NCBI GenBank assembly: GCA_025458865.1
Contig: JALORP010000013.1
Coordinates: 1-50,481, forward strand
Origin: Steroidobacteraceae bacterium
GTDB taxonomy: Bacteria; Pseudomonadota; Gammaproteobacteria; Steroidobacterales; Steroidobacteraceae
DNA length: 50,481 nucleotides
Reading direction: 5' to 3'
In this document: positions 19,582-26,680 of the stretch, in pieces
Position numbering within the stretch: the stretch's first letter is position 1
How the letters are laid out: each line of letters opens with the position of its first letter
The notes under the pieces: model-generated
Database searches by the model: none
What the model saw: only the letters and a program-made list of their open reading frames with translations
What the model was told of the DNA's origin: nothing
Translations under genes and position numbers: made by a program

Positions 19582-20139
19582 ATGCAGTTCGGCGGCCAGT
19601 ACGACGTGGCGATGGAGCGGAAGATCCTGTGGCAGCGCCTGCACGACCCGGCGGTCCTGGCCGCCTGCCTGCCGGGCTGCGAGGCCCTGGAGCGCCAGGA
19701 CGATGGCTCGATGAAGGCCACCATCGTTTCCAAGCTCGGGCCGATCCGTGCCCGCTTCGTGAGCCGGTTGCAGATCGAAGACCTCGAGGAGTTCCATTCC
19801 TACCGCCTGACCGGCACCGGCGACAGCGGCCCGAGTGGCAGCGCCAAGGGCCAGGCGACGATCACCCTGCGCGACGGCGCCGTAGGCACGACGCTGAACT
19901 ACGACGCCAACGTCGCCGTCACCGGCAGGCTGGCGCAGATCGGCGGGCGCCTGCTCCAAGGCACGGCCGAGTCTTTCGCTGCCGACTTCTTTGCCAAGCT
20001 GGTCGCGACCGCGGGTCCCGCGGCCGCAGCCGAGGTGCCGGCTGGGGCCGTGCCGCTGCTTGCGCGCCGTGGCGTCCGCATCGGCATTGTGCTGGCGCTC
20101 CTGTTGCTGCTGTTCTTGTTGGCCTACCTGGCCCGTTAG
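19582..20139 (+). CDS. CoxG-type SRPBCC protein with C-terminal anchor
   Basis: 185-aa carbon-monoxide dehydrogenase subunit G family protein. Residues 1-~145 form the START/SRPBCC-like fold (MQFGGQYDV, LPGCEALE, GPIRARF, GQATITL). Residues ~163-183 are a hydrophobic helix (IGIVLALLLLLFLLAYLA) ending two residues before the C-terminus, so it is probably tail-anchored. In CO-oxidising bacteria CoxG recruits the Mo enzyme to the membrane and the respiratory chain; the same is likely here. AGGAGAT precedes the ATG, and the gene closes the plus-strand operon. Confidence 0.88.
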   Translation: MQFGGQYDVAMERKILWQRLHDPAVLAACLPGCEALERQDDGSMKATIVSKLGPIRARFVSRLQIEDLEEFHSYRLTGTGDSGPSGSAKGQATITLRDGAVGTTLNYDANVAVTGRLAQIGGRLLQGTAESFAADFFAKLVATAGPAAAAEVPAGAVPLLARRGVRIGIVLALLLLLFLLAYLAR

Positions 20140-20262
20140 TCGCGCCTGGATCTTGGCAGCTGCCGCCCGCGGGCGAGCGCAGGCAGGGCGGTGCGCCTAC
20201 GCCGTTCGGCCGCGACTCGCTTCGGATGCCCGACACCGACCTCGGCGCATCACTAAGCAGCT

Positions 20263-20274
20263 TATAACGTTATA
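20263..20274. promoter_or_regulatory. Palindrome TATAACGTTATA
   Basis: Perfect 12-bp palindrome with the same central AACGTT as the LacI-type operator. It may be a site for another LacI-family regulator or a weak auxiliary site; no second copy was found. Confidence 0.4.
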
Positions 20275-20370
20275 GAAAAGTACTCAGTAGCGGGCGGCAA
20301 GATGTTGCTCGCAGACAACAATTGCCGTTTAAACGTGCTTATGCAGCGTTGCTCGCTACTAAAATTCGAG

Positions 20371-20398
20371 TTGAAACGTTTCATTCTTGTGCTAATCT
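20371..20398 (+). promoter_or_regulatory. Possible sigma-70 promoter of the TonB-receptor gene
   Basis: TTGAAA (20371-20376), 16-bp spacer, then TAATCT (20393-20398). The operator TGAAACGTTTCA overlaps the -35 element, which fits repression. The -10 match is modest. Confidence 0.4.
20372..20383. promoter_or_regulatory. LacI-type operator TGAAACGTTTCA (copy 2)
   Basis: Identical to the palindrome at 13276-13287. It places the TonB receptor in the same regulon as the two divergent catabolic operons. The regulator encoded at 6184-7197 is the likely binder. Confidence 0.8.
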
Positions 20399-20478
20399 CC
20401 AATTGAAGCGGCGTTCGCCCGATGGGTTCTGTCCCCTTGGGCGGAGTCGCTTGCAGGCGGGCACACTTGGCCGGTGGA

Positions 20479-20495
20479 TCATATATGGTATGTGA
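20479..20495. promoter_or_regulatory. GntR-type motif, copy in TonB-receptor leader
   Basis: TCATATATGGTATGTGA matches the palindrome at 25384-25400 at 13 of 17 positions. It lies downstream of the proposed promoter, so binding would block elongation. It is the weakest of the three copies. Confidence 0.45.
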
Positions 20496-20574
20496 TCGAG
20501 CGGCTTATCAGGGGCGGTCTGCTGCGGGGTTGGCGTTCGACGCGTACACCATCTTGTCCATCGGGGGGATCCAG

Positions 20575-23100
20575 ATGAAATTCGTGAATGGGGTTGAGAA
20601 GCGCGCGCGGGATTCTGTCCGCGAGCACGTCCGCTGGAGGCTCGCCTCCTGCGCGCTGACCGGCGCAGCGGTAACGCTGCTGCTGCCGGTGGGTGCGGCG
20701 CCGGCCTATGCACAGGCGGCCTCGGAGGCCGTCCTCGAGGAGATCCGCGTGACCGCGCGCAAGCGCGCCGAGGACCTTCAGGACGTGCCGGACAGCGTCG
20801 CGGCGCTGTCGGCCGAGACCCTCGAGCGCGCGAACGTCATCCAGGTCCGCGACGTGACTGCGCGCATCCCGAACGTGTCGATCGAGGAGTCGCTGAGCCC
20901 GACCTCGACTTTCATAGGCGTCCGTGGCGTCATCTCGACCCGCAACGGCGAGCCGGCCGTGGCCGTCGTGGTCGACGGCGTGCAGATCGGCAGCGCGACA
21001 GAGGTCACTCAGGCGCTGTACGACCTGCAGTCGATCGAGGTCCTGAAGGGCCCGCAGGGCGCCCTCTACGGCCGCAACGCCATCGGCGGGGCGATCATCG
21101 TGACCTCCAAGCCTCCGTCGAACGAGGCTGAGGGTAACGTCACGGTGGGCGTAGGCAACGGCGATCTGATGGAGTTTCGTGGCTCACTGACCGGCCCGTT
21201 GACCGACAGCGTCAGCTTCCGCGTCGCCGCCAACTACCGAGACTTCGCCGGCACGCTGGAAAACGCCAACCTTGCAGAGCTGGCCGCCGGCGCGAACGTT
21301 TCGCCGGCGCTCGACGTCGGTCGGGGCCGCGACGCGCTGGTCGACTTCGAGACCAACAAGGACGTCCGCGCCCAGCTGCTCTGGGAGGTCAACGACGCTA
21401 CCCGCGTCGACCTGAGGTTCTCGCACAGCGATCTCGAGGCCGGTTCATACTGGTACCGCCCGTACATTCGGCTGGAGTCGACCGGTGAGCTCTACAGTTT
21501 CCCGATCAACAACGACGTCAACACAGTCGCCAAGCGGCTGCTGGGCAATGCCACGCTGAAGATCGACCACGACATCTCGGCCGGCACGTTCACGTCGATT
21601 ACGTCGTACACGGACACCGAGGAGCGCTACGGCGTGCCCTACCAGGGCCGCGGCTCCAATCAGATGGGCGACGTCGACTTCTTCAGTCAGCGCTTCGTCG
21701 ACCGGTTCAAGGAGACCGCCGACCCGGTAGACGCCGCGCTGATCGACACGCAGCTGCAGGGCGTCGGGTCGCACAACTTCTACGACATCGAAAACTTTTC
21801 GCAGGAGTTCCGCTTCACCTCGCGGGATGATGCGAAGCTGCGCTGGGTCGGTGGCGCCTACCTGCTGCTCACGGAGCGAAACGACACCATCCGCGCCGAC
21901 TTGACCATCCCCGGAAGCCTGCCCCTGAGCGCGCGGCTGCCGAATGGTCTGCCTGGCCCGACCGACTTCGCCACGACCAGCGGCCTGCTGTTCGATACCT
22001 CGAACACTCAGGACAACACGGCCTGGGCCTTGTTCCTCAACATGGACTACGACCTGACCGAGAAGCTGACGCTGACCGCCGCGGTTCGCTACGACGAGGA
22101 CCAGCGCGAGATCACCCGGCTCGACGGCCCGACGGTCAACACCGGCGGCGAAGGGCTCGGCAGCAGCGTGTTCGGCGCGGAGTGCGTCATCGGCGTGAGC
22201 GGCTGCGTGCCGCGCGGCTTCAAGGAGGAGAAGACCTTCAGCGCCGTGCAGCCCAAGCTGTCGCTCGCCTACCGCATGAACGAAGACGTGATGTTCTACG
22301 GCACCGCCGCGCGCGGCTTCCGCAGCGGTGGTTTCAACGCCTCCGGCGCGTTGCTCGCGGAGATCTACGACGAGGAGATCCTCGACAGCTACGAAATCGG
22401 AACCAAGACCGAGTGGCTGGATGGGCGCCTGCGCGTGAACGCCGCGGCCTTCTATATGCAGTATGACGACGTGCAGGTGTTCGAGTTCGACGGCTCGATC
22501 TTCGTGCAGAGCCTGTTCAACATCCCCGAGAGCGAGATCTCGGGCTTCGAGCTGACCTTCGACTGGCTCGCCACCGAGAACCTCACCATCAGCGCCGGCT
22601 TCGGTTTCCTGGATTCCGAGGTCAAGGAGTTCAACGAGACCATTCGAGATACCCTCGAAGAGCAGCTCAACGCCCGCATCACCAACACGGTGAAGCTGAC
22701 CCCTGACTCGCAGCAGGCGTTCGACAACAACTTCGAAGGCTACAAGCTGACCAAGTTCCCGCACCAGACCGCCAACGTCTCCGCGGTGCATGAGTATCCG
22801 GTCAGCTGGTTCGGTGGCGGTGAGCTCGTGACGCGGCTCGACTACCAAGGCTACGGCGACCGCTACTGGTGGATCGACAACACCGACAAGCAGGGCTGGG
22901 AGAACATCCTCGACGGCAGCCTTGGCCTCGTTCTCAACAACGACTGGGAGATCGCGGCCTGGTGCAAGAACTGCCTGGACAACGAGTACATCTACTCGTA
23001 TGAACCGGCAGAGATGGTGCTCTTCGGCGGTCCGTCCAAGGACATCGCCTACGACGCCCGGCGTCGCACCTACGGCCTGCAGCTGAAGCACAAGTTCTGA
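20575..23100 (+). CDS. TonB-dependent outer-membrane receptor 1
   Basis: 841-aa outer-membrane receptor. Residues 1-~47 are a signal peptide ending PAYAQA. EEIRVTARKR (54-63) is the TonB-box region. The plug domain contains QDVPDSVAALS, RGVISTRNGEPAVAVVVDGV and VLKGPQGALYGRNAIGGAI. The rest is the 22-strand barrel, ending in YGLQLKHKF with the terminal Phe typical of outer-membrane proteins. The ATG at 20575 follows GGGGGGAT; the earlier in-frame start adds 51 residues ahead of the signal peptide. Two operators in the leader tie it to both catabolic islands, so it probably imports their substrate, a glycan-derived or otherwise large carbohydrate. No SusD-like partner is present. Confidence 0.93.
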   Translation: MKFVNGVEKRARDSVREHVRWRLASCALTGAAVTLLLPVGAAPAYAQAASEAVLEEIRVTARKRAEDLQDVPDSVAALSAETLERANVIQVRDVTARIPNVSIEESLSPTSTFIGVRGVISTRNGEPAVAVVVDGVQIGSATEVTQALYDLQSIEVLKGPQGALYGRNAIGGAIIVTSKPPSNEAEGNVTVGVGNGDLMEFRGSLTGPLTDSVSFRVAANYRDFAGTLENANLAELAAGANVSPALDVGRGRDALVDFETNKDVRAQLLWEVNDATRVDLRFSHSDLEAGSYWYRPYIRLESTGELYSFPINNDVNTVAKRLLGNATLKIDHDISAGTFTSITSYTDTEERYGVPYQGRGSNQMGDVDFFSQRFVDRFKETADPVDAALIDTQLQGVGSHNFYDIENFSQEFRFTSRDDAKLRWVGGAYLLLTERNDTIRADLTIPGSLPLSARLPNGLPGPTDFATTSGLLFDTSNTQDNTAWALFLNMDYDLTEKLTLTAAVRYDEDQREITRLDGPTVNTGGEGLGSSVFGAECVIGVSGCVPRGFKEEKTFSAVQPKLSLAYRMNEDVMFYGTAARGFRSGGFNASGALLAEIYDEEILDSYEIGTKTEWLDGRLRVNAAAFYMQYDDVQVFEFDGSIFVQSLFNIPESEISGFELTFDWLATENLTISAGFGFLDSEVKEFNETIRDTLEEQLNARITNTVKLTPDSQQAFDNNFEGYKLTKFPHQTANVSAVHEYPVSWFGGGELVTRLDYQGYGDRYWWIDNTDKQGWENILDGSLGLVLNNDWEIAAWCKNCLDNEYIYSYEPAEMVLFGGPSKDIAYDARRRTYGLQLKHKF

Positions 23101-23106
23101 TCCGGC

Positions 23107-23136
23107 GTGCCCGGCAGCGACATCGCTGCCGGGCAC
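23107..23136 (+). terminator. First hairpin after TonB receptor 1
   Basis: Perfect 13-bp stem GTGCCCGGCAGCG with ACAT loop, starting 6 bp after the stop, without a T-tract. Probably protects the transcript end or acts with the next hairpin. Confidence 0.6.
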
Positions 23137-23151
23137 CGCGGCCGGGAACGT

Positions 23152-23195
23152 AAAAGACAAGGGCCGCAGCCAGTAGGCTGCGGCCCTTGTCTTTT
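23152..23195. terminator. Bidirectional rho-independent terminator
   Basis: Perfect 20-bp stem from AAAAGACAAGGGCCGCAGCC with an AGTA loop. It starts with AAAA and ends in TTTT, so it works on both strands between the receptor gene and the convergent isomerase gene. Confidence 0.93.
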
Positions 23196-23248
23196 CCTCC
23201 TTCGCCGGGGGAGGCCTCCGGGCGGCTAGGGCTGCTTCGCCGCGAGGG

Positions 23249-24052
23249 CTAGAAGCGCACCTTGTCCCAGCCGGCCCGGCAACGGCGCAGGAAATTCGCG
23301 GGCTCCAGCGCCCACAGTTCGTCGGAGAAGATCTCGACGTCGTACCAGTCCGAGAAGCCTGCCTGCTCGACCGCCGCGAGCAGTTCACCGAGCGGAATCA
23401 CGCCCTCGCTCATGATGCCGCGGTCGTTGCCACTGCGAGTGACCGGCAGCCAGTCGTTGACCTGGGCACCCACGAAGCGTCCCTTGGCGGCCTTGATGGT
23501 GTCGAGCAGCCCTGGCTCCTGCCAGAGGTGGTAGGTGTCGAACATCAGGCCGACCGCCGGGTGGTTCACCTCATCGACGAGTCGCAGTGCCTGCCTGAGC
23601 GTCGTGATGAAGGTCCATTCGTCCTGGTACATGTGATGGATCGATTCGAGCGCGATCTTGACGCCGACCTCGGCGGCGACGGGGCCGAGTTCGTTCAATG
23701 CGCGGACGACCTGCCTGTCCGCCTCCTCCTGGCGCATGCTTCCCCGCGGGCCGCTGACGGCGAGGACGGAGAGGGCGCCGAGGTCGGCGGCCTCGCGGAT
23801 CTTGCGGATGTCCTCGTCGCGTGCGCGACGGTAGTCGGCCTCGTTGGTCTGGTTGAAGAAGCCGATGAAGCACGCGACACAGTTCACCAGCCCCGAGTCG
23901 CGCAGCTCCCGCTTGCCACGGTCATAGCCATACTTGTACAGCGAGTCGTACCAGATGCCGATGCCTCCGTAACCGGCCGCCTTGATCGCTCGGACGGCAT
24001 CGCCGAACTCGAGCTGGATGCCGATCTGGTTCATCGCGAGCAGTCGTTTCAT
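23249..24052 (-). CDS. TIM-barrel sugar phosphate isomerase/epimerase 2
   Basis: 267-aa AP_endonuc_2 family protein with metal-site residues in IALESIHHM (Glu), LMFDTYHLW (Asp/His), GAQVNDW and a final glutamate in YDVEIFS. Fold members isomerise keto-sugars or open-chain sugars with a divalent metal. The ATG at 24052 was chosen for GAGAGG seven bases upstream and because the protein starts MKRLLAMNQIGIQLEFG, a normal first strand. It is transcribed 59 bp after the XylX-like gene and probably shares its operon and the palindrome at 25384. Confidence 0.82.
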   Translation of the reverse strand: MKRLLAMNQIGIQLEFGDAVRAIKAAGYGGIGIWYDSLYKYGYDRGKRELRDSGLVNCVACFIGFFNQTNEADYRRARDEDIRKIREAADLGALSVLAVSGPRGSMRQEEADRQVVRALNELGPVAAEVGVKIALESIHHMYQDEWTFITTLRQALRLVDEVNHPAVGLMFDTYHLWQEPGLLDTIKAAKGRFVGAQVNDWLPVTRSGNDRGIMSEGVIPLGELLAAVEQAGFSDWYDVEIFSDELWALEPANFLRRCRAGWDKVRF

Positions 24053-24111
24053 GGAAGCACCTCTCTTGCCTTGCGGCCGATGTCCTGGGTGTTGGCCTGT
24101 GCGGCCGTGGG

Positions 24112-25302
24112 TCAGCCACGGCCGGCTGGTCGTTCCTTGCCGAGCAGGCCGCGCTCGGCGAGGTTGTTCATCATTGCGGAGATCCCGAATTCCCACGGCG
24201 GGATCTCGTGCGTGTAGCCGACCCGGTTGGCGAGGCGGCCGAGGAGCGGCGTGGCGATTTCGACGAGGTCGCCACGCTTGTGCGTGAAGCCGCTGCCCGG
24301 CCGGTCGCGATCCGCGACCGGCGCAAACATGGTGCCGAGGAACAGCACCAGCCCGTCCGGATAGCGGTGGTGCTCGTTGATCGCCTGGCGCACCAGGTCC
24401 GCTGGGTCGCGGCTGATCTGCCGCATCTCGCTCACGGCCTCGAGGATGAATCCGTCGGGACCGGACACCCGCACCGATACCGGGCAGTTGCGCACGTCGT
24501 CGAGCGTGAAACGCTCGTCGAAGAGGCGCAGGAGGGGCCCGATGGCGCAGGAGGCGTTGTTGTCCTTGGCCTTGCCCAGCAGCAGCGCGCTGCGGCCCTC
24601 CACGTCGCGCAGGTTGACGTCGTTGCCGAGGGTCGCGCCGCGAATGGTTCCTCGGCTGTCCACTGCCAGCACGATCTCGGGCTCCGGGTTGTTCCAGGCC
24701 GAGTCCGGGTGAATGCCGATCTCGCTGCCATGGCCGACGGCCGAGAGCACCTGCGACTTGGTGAACACCTCGGCATCGGGACCGATGGCGACCTCGAGGT
24801 ACGGTGACCACATTCCCTTGGCGATCAGCGCCTCCTTCAGGGAGCCGGCGCGGGCCGAGCCTGGCCTGACGTCGCGCAAGTTCTCGCCGATCTCCGCCGA
24901 GAGCATCTGCCGCAGCGCCTCGGCCTTGCCAGGGTCGCCGCCGGCGCGCTCCTCGATGACGCGCTCGATCAGGCTGATCATGAAGGTGACGCCGCAGGCC
25001 TTGATTGCCTGCAGGTCGCAGGGCGCCAGCAGTCGTGGCCTGCGGGGGTCCGACGAGCCGGCGACGCTGTTCATCGCGATTTCTTCGATGTGACCGAGCA
25101 GCGGCAGGCCATCGACGTCGCGGGCGATCCCGACGGCGTCCTCGCGTTCGAGCAGCGCGCTCATCGTCGGCGCGCGGGCGGTCAGGTCGTAGGCGAGTCC
25201 GGCGACGACCGAGACGATGCTCGGGCCGGGCACATCGCCCGGCGTCCACACGCGGCCTACGAGTGTCCCGCCGTCCTGCGGGCTGCAGCTGCCTGGATTC
25301 AT
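24112..25302 (-). CDS. XylX-like 2-keto-3-deoxy-pentonate dehydratase (FAH family)
   Basis: 396-aa protein of the fumarylacetoacetate-hydrolase family, longer than ordinary FAH hydrolases and close in layout to Caulobacter XylX. Diagnostic segments that I recognise from that group are LAPCDLQAIKACGVTF, YLEVAIGPDAEVFTK, NNPEPEIVL, LGNDVNLRDVEGRSALLL, KAKDNNASCAIGP and LFLGTMFAP. XylX converts 2-keto-3-deoxy-D-xylonate to 2-oxoglutarate semialdehyde in the Weimberg pathway. The aldehyde dehydrogenase at 26681 would complete the route to 2-oxoglutarate. The ATG at 25302 (MNPGSCSPQDGG) follows GGGGGACAAGGCGA. The palindrome at 25384-25400 lies 82 bp upstream. Activity on other 2-keto-3-deoxy acids (arabinonate, glucarate type) is possible. 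Confidence 0.85.
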   Translation of the reverse strand: MNPGSCSPQDGGTLVGRVWTPGDVPGPSIVSVVAGLAYDLTARAPTMSALLEREDAVGIARDVDGLPLLGHIEEIAMNSVAGSSDPRRPRLLAPCDLQAIKACGVTFMISLIERVIEERAGGDPGKAEALRQMLSAEIGENLRDVRPGSARAGSLKEALIAKGMWSPYLEVAIGPDAEVFTKSQVLSAVGHGSEIGIHPDSAWNNPEPEIVLAVDSRGTIRGATLGNDVNLRDVEGRSALLLGKAKDNNASCAIGPLLRLFDERFTLDDVRNCPVSVRVSGPDGFILEAVSEMRQISRDPADLVRQAINEHHRYPDGLVLFLGTMFAPVADRDRPGSGFTHKRGDLVEIATPLLGRLANRVGYTHEIPPWEFGISAMMNNLAERGLLGKERPAGRG

Positions 25303-25383
25303 TCGCCTTGTCCCCCTGGCCGCGGACGCCGCCGCCTTGCAGTCCGGGCGGTTCCGCCAGCGGCGCATCGCGGCCGCCCCAAA

Positions 25384-25400
25384 GCATATATGATATATGC
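25384..25400. promoter_or_regulatory. GntR-type operator GCATATATGATATATGC
   Basis: Perfect 17-bp palindrome with 8-bp arms and a single central base, in the 182-bp divergent gap between the XylX-like gene and the solute-binding-protein gene. Related copies at 31817-31833 and 20479-20495. The FCD-type GntR regulator at 35988 is the most likely binder. Confidence 0.75.
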
Positions 25401-25484
25401 AGTGCCGCAAGCGGCCAGTGACCGGCGGCGAGCCGGCCGGTGCTGCGGCGAAGTCGGAAAAATCCTGCAGGAAGAGGCCTAGGC

Positions 25485-26636
25485 ATGCCCGAGACGGTGA
25501 GATTGCGCGGCATCGGCTGGGACCACCCGCGCTGCATGGCGCCGCTACGGGCGAGCATCGACGACTACCGGCGGCTCGAGCCTGGCGTGGAGGTCAGCTG
25601 GGAGGCGCGCAGCCTGTTCGAGTTCGGCGAAGGCAACTTCCACGAACTGCTCCAGTACGACCTCATCGTATTCGACCATCCGTACTGCGGCCAGGTGGCC
25701 CGCGAGCGATCGATGCTCGACCTCGCCCAGCTTCTCACGGCCGATGAGCAGGCCGGTTTTGCCAGCGATTCGCTGGGCCCCTGCTGGGCCTCGTATCATG
25801 CCGAAGGCGGCATCTGGGGCTTGCCTCTCGACGCTGCCGGGCAGGTGTCGAGCTATCGCCCCGACCTGATGGAACGCTTCGGCTGGCAGGTGCCGCAGAC
25901 CCTCGATGCGGTCTTCGAACTGGCCACTGCGGCCCACCATGAGGGCCTCTATCTGGGCTGGCCCTGGGTGCCGACCGACGCCATCTGCACTTTCCTCACC
26001 CTGTGCGCGAGCGCGGGCTTCCCGGTCTCGCGCGACCGGACTTCATTCCCGGGGCGGGCCGACGCCGCGCTCGTTCTCGATGCCATGCAGCGCCTCGCTG
26101 GCGCTGCACATCCCGCCTCGGCGAGCTGGAACCCGATCCGCTGCTACGACCACATGAGCAGTGCCGATGATGTTGCCTACGTGCCCTACGCCTTCGGCTA
26201 CACCAACTACTCGCGCGCCGATCGCTCGAAGAAGCTGCGCTACTGCGACATTCCCGGCCTGGCCGCCGCGACGCCGGCCGGCGCGGTGCTGGGCGGCGCC
26301 GGCCTCGGGATCTCCTCGGCCAGCCGCCACCCGGGCGCGGCCCTCGACTATGCCCGCTTCCTCTGCTCGACTGACTACCAGGCAGGCGCCTACGTGCGAA
26401 ATGGAGGACAGCCTGCCAGCCGCGCCGCGTGGACGGCGCCCGTGAACGATGATCTGACCTCAGGCTTCTTCGCGGGAACGCGCAAGACCCTGGAACAGGC
26501 CTACCTCAGACCGACCTTCGACGGCTACATCCCGCACTTCCGCGAGGCTGGCCAGCGCATCGTCGCCTGCCTCAAGGGCGAGGCGGGCGTGCACGACACC
26601 GCCGACCTGCTGCGCGAGGACTATTTCTCCCGCTGA
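25485..26636 (+). CDS. Solute-binding-protein-like protein without signal peptide
   Basis: 383-aa protein resembling family-1 (carbohydrate) solute-binding proteins of ABC importers, with LRGIGWDHPRCMAPL, YDLIVFDHPYCG, IWGLPLDAAGQ and the C-terminal GGQPASRAAW. The N-terminus (MPETVRLRGIGWDHP) has no signal peptide or lipobox, and no ABC permease or ATPase gene is near. It is therefore probably cytoplasmic and may bind a pathway intermediate or have lost transport function. The ATG at 25485 has GAAGAGG just upstream; the longer in-frame start adds basic residues but still no export signal. It shares the divergent palindrome region with the XylX-like gene and precedes the aldehyde dehydrogenase by 44 bp. 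Confidence 0.7.
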   Translation: MPETVRLRGIGWDHPRCMAPLRASIDDYRRLEPGVEVSWEARSLFEFGEGNFHELLQYDLIVFDHPYCGQVARERSMLDLAQLLTADEQAGFASDSLGPCWASYHAEGGIWGLPLDAAGQVSSYRPDLMERFGWQVPQTLDAVFELATAAHHEGLYLGWPWVPTDAICTFLTLCASAGFPVSRDRTSFPGRADAALVLDAMQRLAGAAHPASASWNPIRCYDHMSSADDVAYVPYAFGYTNYSRADRSKKLRYCDIPGLAAATPAGAVLGGAGLGISSASRHPGAALDYARFLCSTDYQAGAYVRNGGQPASRAAWTAPVNDDLTSGFFAGTRKTLEQAYLRPTFDGYIPHFREAGQRIVACLKGEAGVHDTADLLREDYFSR

Positions 26637-26680
26637 ATTTCTGCGGGCCCGATGACCGTACTCGACCCCGGGGCAAGATC

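Larger units (their letters stand above)
20140..20574 (+). other. Regulatory leader of the TonB-receptor gene
   Basis: 435 bp, much more AT-rich than neighbouring genes. It holds TATAACGTTATA (20263-20274), CGTTTAAACG (20326-20335), the LacI-type operator with a promoter (20371-20398), and a GntR-type motif (20479-20495). No gene is supported before the ATG at 20575. Confidence 0.7.

Noticed and set aside
20326..20335. Palindrome CGTTTAAACG in the TonB-receptor leader
   Set aside because: Ten bases and TA-centred, no second copy found; too short to call an operator.
20422..20574. Upstream in-frame start for TonB receptor 1
   Set aside because: It would put 51 residues ahead of a clear signal peptide and cross the proposed operator region; GGGGGGAT precedes the ATG at 20575.
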